Positions 16,361 to 24,048 of a stretch of 30,316 bases of DNA are shown piece by piece; within the stretch, counting starts at the first letter, position 1, and every line of letters starts with the position of its first letter. The stretch comes from an uncultured Gammaproteobacteria bacterium (GTDB lineage: Bacteria > Pseudomonadota > Gammaproteobacteria > Arenicellales > Poriferihabitantaceae): the NCBI GenBank assembly GCA_938021685.1, contig CALIFM010000099.1, forward strand, positions 1 to 30,316, in the 5' to 3' direction. The translations under genes were made by a program, and so were the position numbers. The notes beneath the pieces are model-generated. The model did not search any database. It was not told the DNA's origin and saw nothing but the letters and a program-made list of their open reading frames with translations.

Positions 16361-17503
16361 ATGGCTAAAGAAATTCACAACTTTAAGGATGCACGCAAGC
16401 TAGCCAAGCGTCACTTGCCATGGATGGTGTTTGATTATTTTGACGGTGCAGCAGGAGAGGGTTTGGGCGATACTTTAAATCAAGAGCTGATTCGTGAAAT
16501 ACGTTTGCAAACGCGGGTGTTACGTAATGTGACGCAGCGCAGCGCAGCGGGAGAAGTATTTGGCGAAGCCACTGGACTGCCTTTTGGTGTTGCGCCCATG
16601 GGCATGTGTAATTTAGCTGCGCCAGGTGCGGATTTGATGCTGGCGCGCTATGCTGCACAGATGCAAACGCCGGTGGGGGTGTCTACTGCTGCATCCACTG
16701 CGCTGGAGCCGATGATTGAAGCGGCGGAAGGCCATGCTTGGTTTCAGCTTTACTTTGGAGGCGACCAAGATGTGAGTGATGCTTTGGTAAGGCGCGCTGA
16801 GGTGGCAGACTATAAGGAGCTGGTGCTGACGGTGGATGTGCCAGAAGTGGGGCGCCGACCTCGTGAGTTACGCCGAGGCTTTAAAATGCCATTCAAAATA
16901 GGGCCCAAGCAGTTTATGGATTTCGCCTTACACCCAAGTTGGTCGTGCAATATGCTGATAAAAGGTGCGCCAGAGCTAGCTAACTTTGATGGTGAAACCG
17001 GTCATTTTGATCGCACTAAAAGCCGAGCAGGTGCCGATTGGAGTTTTTTCAAGCGCTTGCGTGATACATGGCAGGGTAAGTTAGTGGTCAAAGGGGTGCT
17101 GCACACTGCCGATGCACTTAAGCTGCAAGAGCTGGGCGCAGATGCTATTCAGGTTTCCAGCCATGGAGGCCGTCAGCTTGAAAGTGTGCCGTCGCCTATT
17201 TTGGCACTGCAATCCATTCGAGAAGCGCTGGGGGTAGACTTTCCTTTGTTTTATGATTCAGGGCTGCGCAGTGGCGAAGATATTATTAAGGCCTATGCCA
17301 TGGGTGCTGATTTCGTATTTTTGGGCCGCCCGTTGCTATTTGCCATCAGCGCTGATGGTGAACGTGGTTTAAATGCTTACTGCGATGTGGTGCGTCAAGA
17401 GCTAGATATTGCGCTGGCGCAACTGGGGCTGGTTTCGGTGCAAGAAATAGGTGCTGAAACGCTAGTAGCTAGCGAAGGGTCAATAGCTAAGTTTGAGATC
17501 TAA
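16361..17503 (+). CDS. FMN-dependent alpha-hydroxyacid dehydrogenase, possible sulfolactate dehydrogenase
   Basis: 380 residues, LldD/glycolate oxidase family TIM barrel. Active-site positions are recognisable: Tyr26 (FDYFDGAAGEG), Tyr131 in WFQLYF, Arg165 in VPEVGRRPRELRRGF, Lys244 (LVVKGV), and the catalytic His268 with Arg271 in SSHGGRQLES. Most relatives read SNHGGRQLD and GRRE, so the Asn-to-Ser, Asp-to-Glu and Glu-to-Pro changes around the pocket suggest a substrate other than lactate. It is divergent from the GntR regulator of the DHPS genes and shares their operator, so oxidation of sulfolactate (the HpsN product) to sulfopyruvate is a plausible role, by inference. Lactate, glycolate or mandelate cannot be excluded. 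Confidence 0.8.
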   Translation: MAKEIHNFKDARKLAKRHLPWMVFDYFDGAAGEGLGDTLNQELIREIRLQTRVLRNVTQRSAAGEVFGEATGLPFGVAPMGMCNLAAPGADLMLARYAAQMQTPVGVSTAASTALEPMIEAAEGHAWFQLYFGGDQDVSDALVRRAEVADYKELVLTVDVPEVGRRPRELRRGFKMPFKIGPKQFMDFALHPSWSCNMLIKGAPELANFDGETGHFDRTKSRAGADWSFFKRLRDTWQGKLVVKGVLHTADALKLQELGADAIQVSSHGGRQLESVPSPILALQSIREALGVDFPLFYDSGLRSGEDIIKAYAMGADFVFLGRPLLFAISADGERGLNAYCDVVRQELDIALAQLGLVSVQEIGAETLVASEGSIAKFEI

Positions 17504-17522
17504 GTAACAGTTTCTACAATTT

Positions 17523-17578
17523 AGGCTGCCTCCTGTAACGAGGTAGACAGCCTTGCCAGTAAGCGCAAATTTTGCGCT
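17523..17578. terminator. Hairpins between convergent genes
   Basis: AGGCTG plus CCTC (17523-17532) can pair with GAGG and CAGCCT (17540-17553), leaving a 4-base bulge. A separate perfect inverted repeat, AGCGCAAA-T-TTTGCGCT, occupies 17562-17578. They sit between the FMN dehydrogenase stop and the stop of the convergent small-protein gene. No T-run follows either, so termination is only suggested by position. Confidence 0.4.
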
Positions 17579-17601
17579 GACCATGATCCTTGCTTTAGGG
17601 T

Positions 17602-18033
17602 TTAAGGGAGCTCAGAGATTACAGCAGGCACGCACCCTGAAAGGGCATTTTCCTTCGAGCAGACTAGACCATACTGGGAGGCAATGCTTGCAGGCACCGT
17701 GGCGCATACAGTTGTGCCGGATACAATCCAAGTATTGCTGTTAGGATCATCCATGTTCATTATAGCGGCCATGTCTGCTAAATCGTACACTACACCGGTA
17801 GTATCAATTATGCTGGCAACATCTGTTCCATCAACTGTCCATCCACCGTAAAAAGAGCCATATGAAAGCTCTGTTACGTTTGTAAAGTCATAGACAACCT
17901 TAACCATTTCAATTGCTGTTGCTTGGGCGTGCTGCGGAAGCGATATGGTGGCTACGACTGGGGCAGACCAAGCAGTAGTTTTGAGAAGCTTGCGCTTCGT
18001 ACTATTGATGGTGTTTTTGTTTTCTTGTGGCAT
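17602..18033 (-). CDS. Small exported protein with Tat-like KR leader, paralog 1
   Basis: 143 residues, function unknown. The N-terminus carries TKRKLLK, close to the twin-arginine pattern S/T-R-R-x-F-L-K but with Lys for the first Arg, then a hydrophobic stretch TAWSAPVVATISLP and a likely cleavage at QHAQA (about residue 38). The mature part of about 105 residues is acidic, rich in Ser, Thr and aromatic residues, with SYGSFYGGWTVDGTDVAS, MDDPNSNTW and PASIASQYG. It has three cysteines, two of them in the C-terminal CSKENALSGC segment. A clear paralog lies 193 bases upstream on the same strand. No strong Shine-Dalgarno is visible. I do not recognise the family; an export route through Tat is inferred. 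Confidence 0.7.
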   Translation of the reverse strand: MPQENKNTINSTKRKLLKTTAWSAPVVATISLPQHAQATAIEMVKVVYDFTNVTELSYGSFYGGWTVDGTDVASIIDTTGVVYDLADMAAIMNMDDPNSNTWIVSGTTVCATVPASIASQYGLVCSKENALSGCVPAVISELP

Positions 18034-18226
18034 GCTATAGATGTCGATAGGTTAGTTAGGGAGGCATTAAATATTTAAAATGTTACTGGTTAGCTTTGTG
18101 GCTTAATTTGTCGCTACTCAAAGCTAAGATGAGTTGCTTGATTGAAGCCTGAGCTTCTAATTAGAGGCTGGTTGCGTTCAAACCGTAGCCGTCCAAATTT
18201 TGTGTTAAGCCCAAGCTTACGTTGCT

Positions 18227-18685
18227 TTAAGGAAGCGCAGATATGGCAACGGGTATGCATCCTGCTTCGGCCGTATCCTTGCTACAAATAGCACCATATT
18301 GGGAGGCAATGCTTGCAGGTATCGTGATGCAAACCATATTACCAGACACAGTCCAAGTGTTGCTGTTAGGGTCATCCATGGTCATGATCGCAGCCATTTG
18401 TTCTAAGTTATCTACACCGCCTTCTTCTACACTAGCAACGTCAGTACCATTTACTGTCCAGCCTCCATAAGCGGAGCCATACGAAAGATCCTCATCCCCC
18501 TCCTCATCTACCGCTGCTGTAAAATCATAACAGACCATCGCCATTTCAATAGTTGTTGTAGGCTCTGGCGAAGCTTGGGCATGCTGTGGGAGTGATGCCG
18601 CGGCTATAACTGGAGCAGACCAGGCTGTGGGTTTGAGAAGCTTGCGCTTTGTGTTACTGAGGGCATTTTTATTTTCTTTTGGCAT
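18227..18685 (-). CDS. Small exported protein with Tat-like KR leader, paralog 2
   Basis: 152 residues. It repeats the organisation of the protein at 17602: TKRKLLK, TAWSAPVIAAASLP, cleavage after QHAQA, then SYGSAYGGWTVNGTDVAS, IMTMDDPNSNTW, and a C-terminus ICSKDTAEAGCIPVAISALP. It differs by an acidic insertion near residue 60 (DEEGDED) and by an extra cysteine (MVCYDF where the other has VVYDF), giving four cysteines that could form two disulfides. Both genes are probably products of a tandem duplication. Function is unknown. A secreted or surface role is suggested by the leader, nothing more. Confidence 0.7.
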   Translation of the reverse strand: MPKENKNALSNTKRKLLKPTAWSAPVIAAASLPQHAQASPEPTTTIEMAMVCYDFTAAVDEEGDEDLSYGSAYGGWTVNGTDVASVEEGGVDNLEQMAAIMTMDDPNSNTWTVSGNMVCITIPASIASQYGAICSKDTAEAGCIPVAISALP

Positions 18686-18833
18686 GTTATATGAGTACTT
18701 TTAGTTAGAATTAAGCTAAGTCAATAATTTTTACAAAAATAAACGGTTATATTTCAATGATAAGTGAATTTTTTTAAAAAATACAACATTAGATTGTTCT
18801 ACTCTATTATCGGTCAAGCGTCAATAGCTTGGC

Positions 18834-19295
18834 TTAAAACATAGTGTTTTGGTGCGCTTGCTCCGCAGGCACTTCTTGAATTACATCCCAGTGCTCCACT
18901 ACTTTGCCATCTTTTAATCGAAAAATATCGATGATCGCTGTATCGGGCTTTTCATCTTGGGTCATGCGTACATGTAGCATCACCATATCATCTTGTGCAA
19001 TGGTTCGTACGATCTCAAATTTTGCTGTTGGTGCCAATGTGTCTAAAAAATATTTAAGGCCTCCTCGAAAGCCTTCTGGGCCATCTTCAACGCTGGGGTT
19101 GTGCTGGATGTATTGTTCGCCCATGTACATTTCAATGGCTTCATCTATATTACGATCATTCAGGGCCCTGTTATAAAATTCGATCACTGTTTTGGTGTTG
19201 CTTGTTTCATGGTCATCGCTGCTAGCCGTTGCTGGCGTGCCGATGATTAGTGGAATTATTGCAGTAGCGATTGCTAAAAAGTGACGTTTTTTCAT
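18834..19295 (-). CDS. Secreted SnoaL-like (NTF2-fold) protein
   Basis: 153 residues. A signal peptide (MKKRHFLAIATAIIPLIIG, cleavage probably after TATA/ATA-S near 24) precedes a SnoaL-like NTF2-fold domain at about 33-150: TVIEFYNRALNDRNIDEAIEMYMGEQYIQHNP, then GGLKYFLDTLAP, and the terminal FRLKDGKVVEHWDVIQ that is typical of the family. Members include polyketide cyclases and many uncharacterised ester-cyclase-like proteins; the reaction cannot be read here. AGGAGT precedes ATG 19295 by a suitable distance. It is divergent from a LysR-type regulator 107 bases away, which probably controls it. Confidence 0.82.
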   Translation of the reverse strand: MKKRHFLAIATAIIPLIIGTPATASSDDHETSNTKTVIEFYNRALNDRNIDEAIEMYMGEQYIQHNPSVEDGPEGFRGGLKYFLDTLAPTAKFEIVRTIAQDDMVMLHVRMTQDEKPDTAIIDIFRLKDGKVVEHWDVIQEVPAEQAHQNTMF

Positions 19296-19330
19296 TGTAT
19301 TACTCCTAATAAAATTGTTGATAAAGTTCA

Positions 19331-19379
19331 GTCAGAAACTGACGGTTTGAACTATAAAATGCTCTATAATATTGTTCAA
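19331..19379 (-). promoter_or_regulatory. Promoter and operator candidate for the SnoaL-like gene
   Basis: On the minus strand TTGAAC (plus 19374-19379) is followed after 17 bases by TATAGT (19351-19356), a good sigma70 pair. Immediately downstream lies the inverted repeat GTCAG-AAA-CTGAC (19331-19343), flanked by TTCA and TTTGAA, a LysR-box-like element. On the plus strand a perfect TATAAT occurs at 19365-19370 and could serve the LysR gene, but without a good -35. Confidence 0.5.
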
Positions 19380-19402
19380 TATCAATATATAAATATGATT
19401 AA

Positions 19403-20335
19403 TTGAATATTATCAATAATAAAGTTTTGCCAAAAACCATCGATCCGCGGCTGTTACAGGTGTTTTTAGTGATCTACGAGCTTCAGTCGGTGTCTGGTGC
19501 TGCACTGCAATTGCAACTTGATCAATCCACTGTATCAAACACTTTAGACCGGTTACGAAAATTGCTGGGTGACCGTTTATTTGTCCGTGCTGGCCGAGGG
19601 ATTACTCCCACCGCTCATGCAGATAAAATTGTGCCTATTGCTAGAGATATTTTGGAGCAAAATGCGCGCTTAGTGGCCGCTGCCAATCGATCTTACGACC
19701 CAAGCCAAGAGCATGGCCGCTTTACGATAAGCACACTTGATTATGAATGGAGCTTGCTTGGTCAGCGTTTGATGCAAATTTTGCGTACGCAGGCGCCGCA
19801 CTGCGAATTAAAAATCATAACGCTGGGTACAGAGGCAGAAACCTTAGCGAGCTTGCGTAGCGGCGAAATTGATTTTGCTATGCGCCCAAGCTTAAGTGAA
19901 GACAGCACCGAGCTGCATGCGAAGTGCTTGATTGGCGACCACCTTGCGGCTTTTTATGATGCTGCCCATACGCATCCTCCACAAGGGAAACATTATTGGC
20001 AAGCATCGCATGCGCGGGTGGTGTTTAGCCAAGATGAGCGCTCGACTTTAATTCAAAGGAGCAAGCAAACAGGGCAAGAACGTGCTGTGCGGCTGATTGT
20101 GCCTAACTTTTCATTCTTGGCCAATGCCATTGAAGGGACTAATTTAGTGGTGACTGCTCCATCTTTGCTTCGTTATGGACATTTTCGTAACCTGTCCCAC
20201 TGCAAGCCACCTTTTGAAGTGCCGGTCAATATTCATGCTATTTGGCATCAAGCTGTTCATCAAAACCCACGTCATCGTTGGTTGTTACAACAATTGCAGG
20301 CTTGTGCTAGCAACGCAGTGGAGACTAAAGCTTGA
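19403..20335 (+). CDS. LysR-family transcriptional regulator
   Basis: 310 residues from a TTG start at 19403. No in-frame ATG lies upstream of the helix-turn-helix. The DNA-binding domain at about 15-75 reads LQVFLVIYELQSVSGAALQL followed by LDQSTVSNTLDRLRKLLGDRLFVRAG, a NodD/LeuO-like variant of the LysR HTH, and the effector-binding domain fills the rest (ISTLDYEW..., then an LRSGEIDFAM segment). It is divergent from the SnoaL-like gene and likely regulates it. Its TGA abuts the stop of the convergent EamA permease gene with no base between them. The effector is unknown. Confidence 0.88.
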   Translation: MNIINNKVLPKTIDPRLLQVFLVIYELQSVSGAALQLQLDQSTVSNTLDRLRKLLGDRLFVRAGRGITPTAHADKIVPIARDILEQNARLVAAANRSYDPSQEHGRFTISTLDYEWSLLGQRLMQILRTQAPHCELKIITLGTEAETLASLRSGEIDFAMRPSLSEDSTELHAKCLIGDHLAAFYDAAHTHPPQGKHYWQASHARVVFSQDERSTLIQRSKQTGQERAVRLIVPNFSFLANAIEGTNLVVTAPSLLRYGHFRNLSHCKPPFEVPVNIHAIWHQAVHQNPRHRWLLQQLQACASNAVETKA

Positions 20336-21211
20336 TTATGATGTGAATTGGCCAGAGCCTTCTTGGCCAGATACCGCTATTAAAATCACGCCTATAGCAA
20401 CTACTGCAGCTGCCAGTAGGCGTGGCTTCCAAGGTCGTTCACCAAAGTATATTACGCCAATTAAAGCAGCAATGATGACGCTGGATTCTCTAATAGCGGA
20501 CACCATGCCTAGCGAAGTCAGGCTTTTAGCATAGATCGCCATGCCATAGGCGCCAGCCGAGATTAAGCCACCTGCAATGCCGATGGCGTAGGTTTTCCAG
20601 CGCATCTTTTTTACGTATTGCCAGCGCATTCCTAATAGTGCCACGCCAGCGAAAGCTTCTAAAACAAACAACCAGCCGATATAGCCTAAAGGGCTTTGCG
20701 CGGCGCGTACGCCTAGGCCATCCACCACTGAATAGGCGGCGATAGTGCAGCCGACGACCAAGGCTGCGATAACTGCGCGGCGATCGGGCTTTTCGCCTTG
20801 TTGGCTGATAAAAATAATGCCGATGCCTAAAGACACCAACACAATGCCCAGCCATGCTATTGGAGGTAGCACTTCACCAGCAAATATTTGCGCACTGGAG
20901 GCCACCAAGATAGGCGCCACTCCGCGAGCGATAGGATAAACCTGTGACAGATCGCCAAAACGATAGGCCCGAAGTAAAAAACCGTAGTAAAAAAAATGGA
21001 TGAAGGTAGAGGCGATAAGAAAGCGCCAACTTTCAACTGCTGGAGGTAAAAACTTGATGGCTAGGGCTATACCGAGGATGGCGTGCCCTACATTTAGCAG
21101 CCCCATCATCGCCATTCGGTCTGATGCGCCTTTGATCAGTGCATTCCACAGCGCGTGCAAAAAGGCGGCAATCAGTACCAGTGTAATGGCGAAACTAAAA
21201 GGCTCGTTCAC
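20336..21211 (-). CDS. EamA/DMT-type permease associated with phosphonate utilisation
   Basis: 291 residues from a GTG start. About ten hydrophobic helices in two homologous halves, with the EamA landmarks AFLHALWNALIKG at the first helix, a YPIARGVAPILVA segment, and YAKSLTSLGMVSAIRESSVIIAALIGVIYFGE in the second half. A family of EamA-like proteins is known to accompany phosphonate catabolic operons, and this gene lies 89 bases after phnY on the same strand. It may import or export a phosphonate intermediate or product; direction and substrate cannot be read. A long stem-loop separates it from phnY, so its expression may differ from that of phnWAY. Confidence 0.8.
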   Translation of the reverse strand: MNEPFSFAITLVLIAAFLHALWNALIKGASDRMAMMGLLNVGHAILGIALAIKFLPPAVESWRFLIASTFIHFFYYGFLLRAYRFGDLSQVYPIARGVAPILVASSAQIFAGEVLPPIAWLGIVLVSLGIGIIFISQQGEKPDRRAVIAALVVGCTIAAYSVVDGLGVRAAQSPLGYIGWLFVLEAFAGVALLGMRWQYVKKMRWKTYAIGIAGGLISAGAYGMAIYAKSLTSLGMVSAIRESSVIIAALIGVIYFGERPWKPRLLAAAVVAIGVILIAVSGQEGSGQFTS

Positions 21212-21240
21212 ATCGGCACAGCTAATTTGAAAGGTTAGGG

Positions 21241-21278
21241 TTTCAGCCTATCATGTATGTAGGCAAAATAGGCTGAAA
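21241..21278 (-). terminator. Long stem-loop between phnY and the EamA permease gene
   Basis: TTTCAGCCTA (21241-21250) pairs perfectly with TAGGCTGAAA (21269-21278), a 10-bp stem with an 18-base loop. Inside the loop a second TAGGC (21260-21264) could compete for the same GCCTA, giving a smaller alternative hairpin. No terminal T-run is present. It may be a 3'-end or processing element that sets the ratio of PhnY to the permease. Confidence 0.55.
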
Positions 21279-21300
21279 GGTTACAAAATATTGGTCTGAT

Positions 21301-22758
21301 TTAACGTGGCCAGGGCAAGGAATAGGTCTTTACATTAGTGAAAAACTTCATCGCTTCGAGCACACCTTCTTTAACGCCGTTACCTGAGTCTTTTATACCA
21401 CCAAAAGGCGACATTTCAATGCGATAACCAGGTTGCTCCCAAATGTTGACGGTACCCACTTCAAGGCCGTTGATGTAAGCCATAATGCGGTTTAGGTCAT
21501 TGGTACACACACCCGCAGACAAGCCAAAAGGCGTGGAGTTGGATATCTTCATCAGCTCGATGTCATCATCAGGTACGCGCACGATAGGTACGATTGGGCC
21601 AAAGGTTTCTTCGTACACCAAGGCTGAGTCGTGTGGTACGTGATCTACCACGATCGGTGGAAGCAGGGCGCCTTCGCGGCCAGGGTCGTATAGCACTTTG
21701 GCGCCTTGTTCGGCCGCTTCATATACCCGCTTTTCAAATAACTCAGCCGCTTCGGCATGAATGACACAACCGAGCTGCGTATCAGGGTCCATAGGATCGC
21801 CGAATTTGATTTTTTTGGCATTGGCTAAAATCATTGGCACTACTTTATCGGCTACCGATTCCTGCACTAAAATACGTTTGATGGCCGTACAGCGCTGACC
21901 TGAATTGCCGCAAGCGCCGGCCACAGCCAAGGCCGCGGCTTTTTCTAGGTCATCATCGTTTAAGTCATTCAGAATAATGAGCGGATCGTTGCCACCCAAC
22001 TCCAAGGCGGTGCGCTTATAGCCAGCTTTTTCAGCGATCATTTTACCCACCGGCACGCCGCCGGTGAAGGTGATGATGTCGATTTCTTCGTTACTGATCA
22101 TTTCATCGCCAATGTCTTCTGGCAGGCCAGTGACAATTTGGAACATCTCTGGCGGCAAGCCTGCTTCATACAAAATATCAGCCAGGGTAATTGCGGTTAA
22201 AGGGGTCAGCTCGGTGGGTTTGCACACCATACAGTTATTGGTCGCAATTGATGGTGCGATTTTGTGCGATACCATATTTAAAGGGTGGTTAAATGGAGTA
22301 ATCGCTGAGATGGTGTTGACTGGCTCACGCAGGGTGTAGATCTTACGGTCCTTGCCGTGTGGGGTGAGGTCACAGGAAAATATTTGCCCATCATCGAGAA
22401 TGGCCAATTGCCCCGCCAGCGTGAATACGTCATACGAACGACCAGCTTCATACAATGCGTGTTGCTGGCATATACCTAGTTCCATGGTCAGCCAATATGC
22501 AATTTCCTCTTTGCGTTCGCGAATCAGTTCACCTGCACGAAATAAAATTTGCTGCCGCTGATAGCGGGTCAAGTTAGGCTTGTAGTTAGCTGCAATTTTG
22601 AATGCTTTTTTTGCATGTTCAGCGGTGCCAGCAGGCACGGTGCCGATTATTTCGTTTGTGTACGGGTAGTGCACATTAATGCGTTTTTTGGTGTCGACTT
22701 TTTCGCCGCCAATACGCATCGTTTCGTGGCGGGTTCCTTTGGGGTTGGATGAACTCAT
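21301..22758 (-). CDS. phnY: Phosphonoacetaldehyde dehydrogenase
   Basis: 485 residues, aldehyde dehydrogenase superfamily. It oxidises phosphonoacetaldehyde with NAD+ to phosphonoacetate, the middle step of the PhnW-PhnY-PhnA route. Visible catalytic elements are Asn157 (TPFNHP), Lys180 (CKPTELTP), Glu253 in ALELGGNDP, and the nucleophile Cys290 in GNSGQRCTA with Arg289 before it, an arrangement expected for a phosphonate-binding pocket. GGAGAG lies 7 bases before ATG 22758. The gene starts 3 bases after the phnA stop, which fixes the shared transcript. Ordinary succinate-semialdehyde-type function is unlikely in this context. Confidence 0.93.
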   Translation of the reverse strand: MSSSNPKGTRHETMRIGGEKVDTKKRINVHYPYTNEIIGTVPAGTAEHAKKAFKIAANYKPNLTRYQRQQILFRAGELIRERKEEIAYWLTMELGICQQHALYEAGRSYDVFTLAGQLAILDDGQIFSCDLTPHGKDRKIYTLREPVNTISAITPFNHPLNMVSHKIAPSIATNNCMVCKPTELTPLTAITLADILYEAGLPPEMFQIVTGLPEDIGDEMISNEEIDIITFTGGVPVGKMIAEKAGYKRTALELGGNDPLIILNDLNDDDLEKAAALAVAGACGNSGQRCTAIKRILVQESVADKVVPMILANAKKIKFGDPMDPDTQLGCVIHAEAAELFEKRVYEAAEQGAKVLYDPGREGALLPPIVVDHVPHDSALVYEETFGPIVPIVRVPDDDIELMKISNSTPFGLSAGVCTNDLNRIMAYINGLEVGTVNIWEQPGYRIEMSPFGGIKDSGNGVKEGVLEAMKFFTNVKTYSLPWPR

Positions 22759-22761
22759 GGC

Positions 22762-24015
22762 TTAACTCTCCAGTGCAGCTGCTTTAGTAACATAATAATA
22801 GGCGTCGAAATTGCGCAAGGTAGGGGCATCCGGTAAGGTCTCATCCAATGCGCGGTTCATAATGAATGGCACGCGCTGCTCAGAAATGCCGCCGTGCGAG
22901 CGCAATGGCTCTGTCAGACCTGATAGATCATGGCGATGCTCGCTAGTGCCCAGCACCACGTGGATATCAGAAACCACCACGATGTCGCCCACGCGATCAG
23001 GTGGTAGCTCAAATTTCTCACAAGCTGCTTCACGGCTCAGCGCGGTCATGATACCGTCTTTGGCATTGAGCTTATCAAGCAAGACTTCGCGATCTACGCC
23101 ATCTTGCAAGTAGGCCGTGGCGTACGAGCCTAAAGCGCCATGGTGTACTACATAGGGGTCGGTGATGGGTAAAATAACACGGGCATCACCTTCATTAAGC
23201 CAACCGTCGAGCAAGTCTTGCAAATAAATAACATTCGGTGAGCCATCAGCCAAGTGTTTGGCGTTCATGCCGTGGTCGCCAGTCATAATAATGGCTGCAC
23301 CTAGTTCATCCAGTTGTCCAAGATAACGATCGAACATGGCATAAAACTCGTTGGCTTTAGGTGCGCCAGGTGCGTGCTTGTGCTGCACATAATCGGTGGT
23401 GGTTAAATACAAAATATCGGGCTTTTCCTCTTTAAGCAACTTAACGCCTGCAGCAAATACGAATTCAGATAGCTCCGCTGAATATACATCTGGCACGGGC
23501 ATGCCTAACCATTTTGAGGCGTTTTCCATGCCGTGTTCAGCCAGTGTCGACGTGGCGGATTTCTCTGCCGAAAAACACATGTTTTTCCCGTCTTTGAAAC
23601 TTAGTCCATGGCCAAGCAAGGCACGTAGCTTATCTTTTGCGGTGACAATCATCACGCGCTTGCCCGCATCGGCAAAGGTTTGAAAAATGGTGGGCGCACG
23701 CAAAAACTTCGCATCGTTCATCATCACTTCTTCGCCGGTATCAGGGTCATATACGAAATTGCCACAGATGCCATGCACTGAAGGAGGCTGTCCAGTTGCA
23801 ATCGATAGGTTGTTTGGGTTGGTAAAGCTTGGAATCACGCAGTGTGACACGCGGTCGGTGCCGGTTTCTTTGATGCGTTTTAGGTTTGGCATTACACCCG
23901 CTTTGATTGCCTCGTCAAAGTAGTCTACTTCACAGCCGTCAATACAGATGGCAATGGCACAGGTTTTTGGTGTTTCATAAACGCGGTTGTTGACCGTGTG
24001 ATTAGTTTGAGTCAT
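22762..24015 (-). CDS. phnA: Phosphonoacetate hydrolase
   Basis: 417 residues, alkaline-phosphatase superfamily. It cleaves the C-P bond of phosphonoacetate to give acetate and phosphate, using two zinc ions. The complete metal and nucleophile set can be placed: Asp26 (ICIDG), nucleophile Thr65 (PSFTNPNN), Asp208 and His212 (TTDYVQHKHAPG), Asp247-His248 (TGDHGMN), and His374 (RSHGGISEQ). The spacing equals that of the characterised Sinorhizobium PhnA with a constant shift. It lies between phnW and phnY, 33 bases after phnW. It is not the unrelated small E. coli 'PhnA' protein of the same name. Confidence 0.95.
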   Translation of the reverse strand: MTQTNHTVNNRVYETPKTCAIAICIDGCEVDYFDEAIKAGVMPNLKRIKETGTDRVSHCVIPSFTNPNNLSIATGQPPSVHGICGNFVYDPDTGEEVMMNDAKFLRAPTIFQTFADAGKRVMIVTAKDKLRALLGHGLSFKDGKNMCFSAEKSATSTLAEHGMENASKWLGMPVPDVYSAELSEFVFAAGVKLLKEEKPDILYLTTTDYVQHKHAPGAPKANEFYAMFDRYLGQLDELGAAIIMTGDHGMNAKHLADGSPNVIYLQDLLDGWLNEGDARVILPITDPYVVHHGALGSYATAYLQDGVDREVLLDKLNAKDGIMTALSREAACEKFELPPDRVGDIVVVSDIHVVLGTSEHRHDLSGLTEPLRSHGGISEQRVPFIMNRALDETLPDAPTLRNFDAYYYVTKAAALES

Positions 24016-24048
24016 GTTAGCAGTCTGGGTTTATATTAAGAAGTTTGT

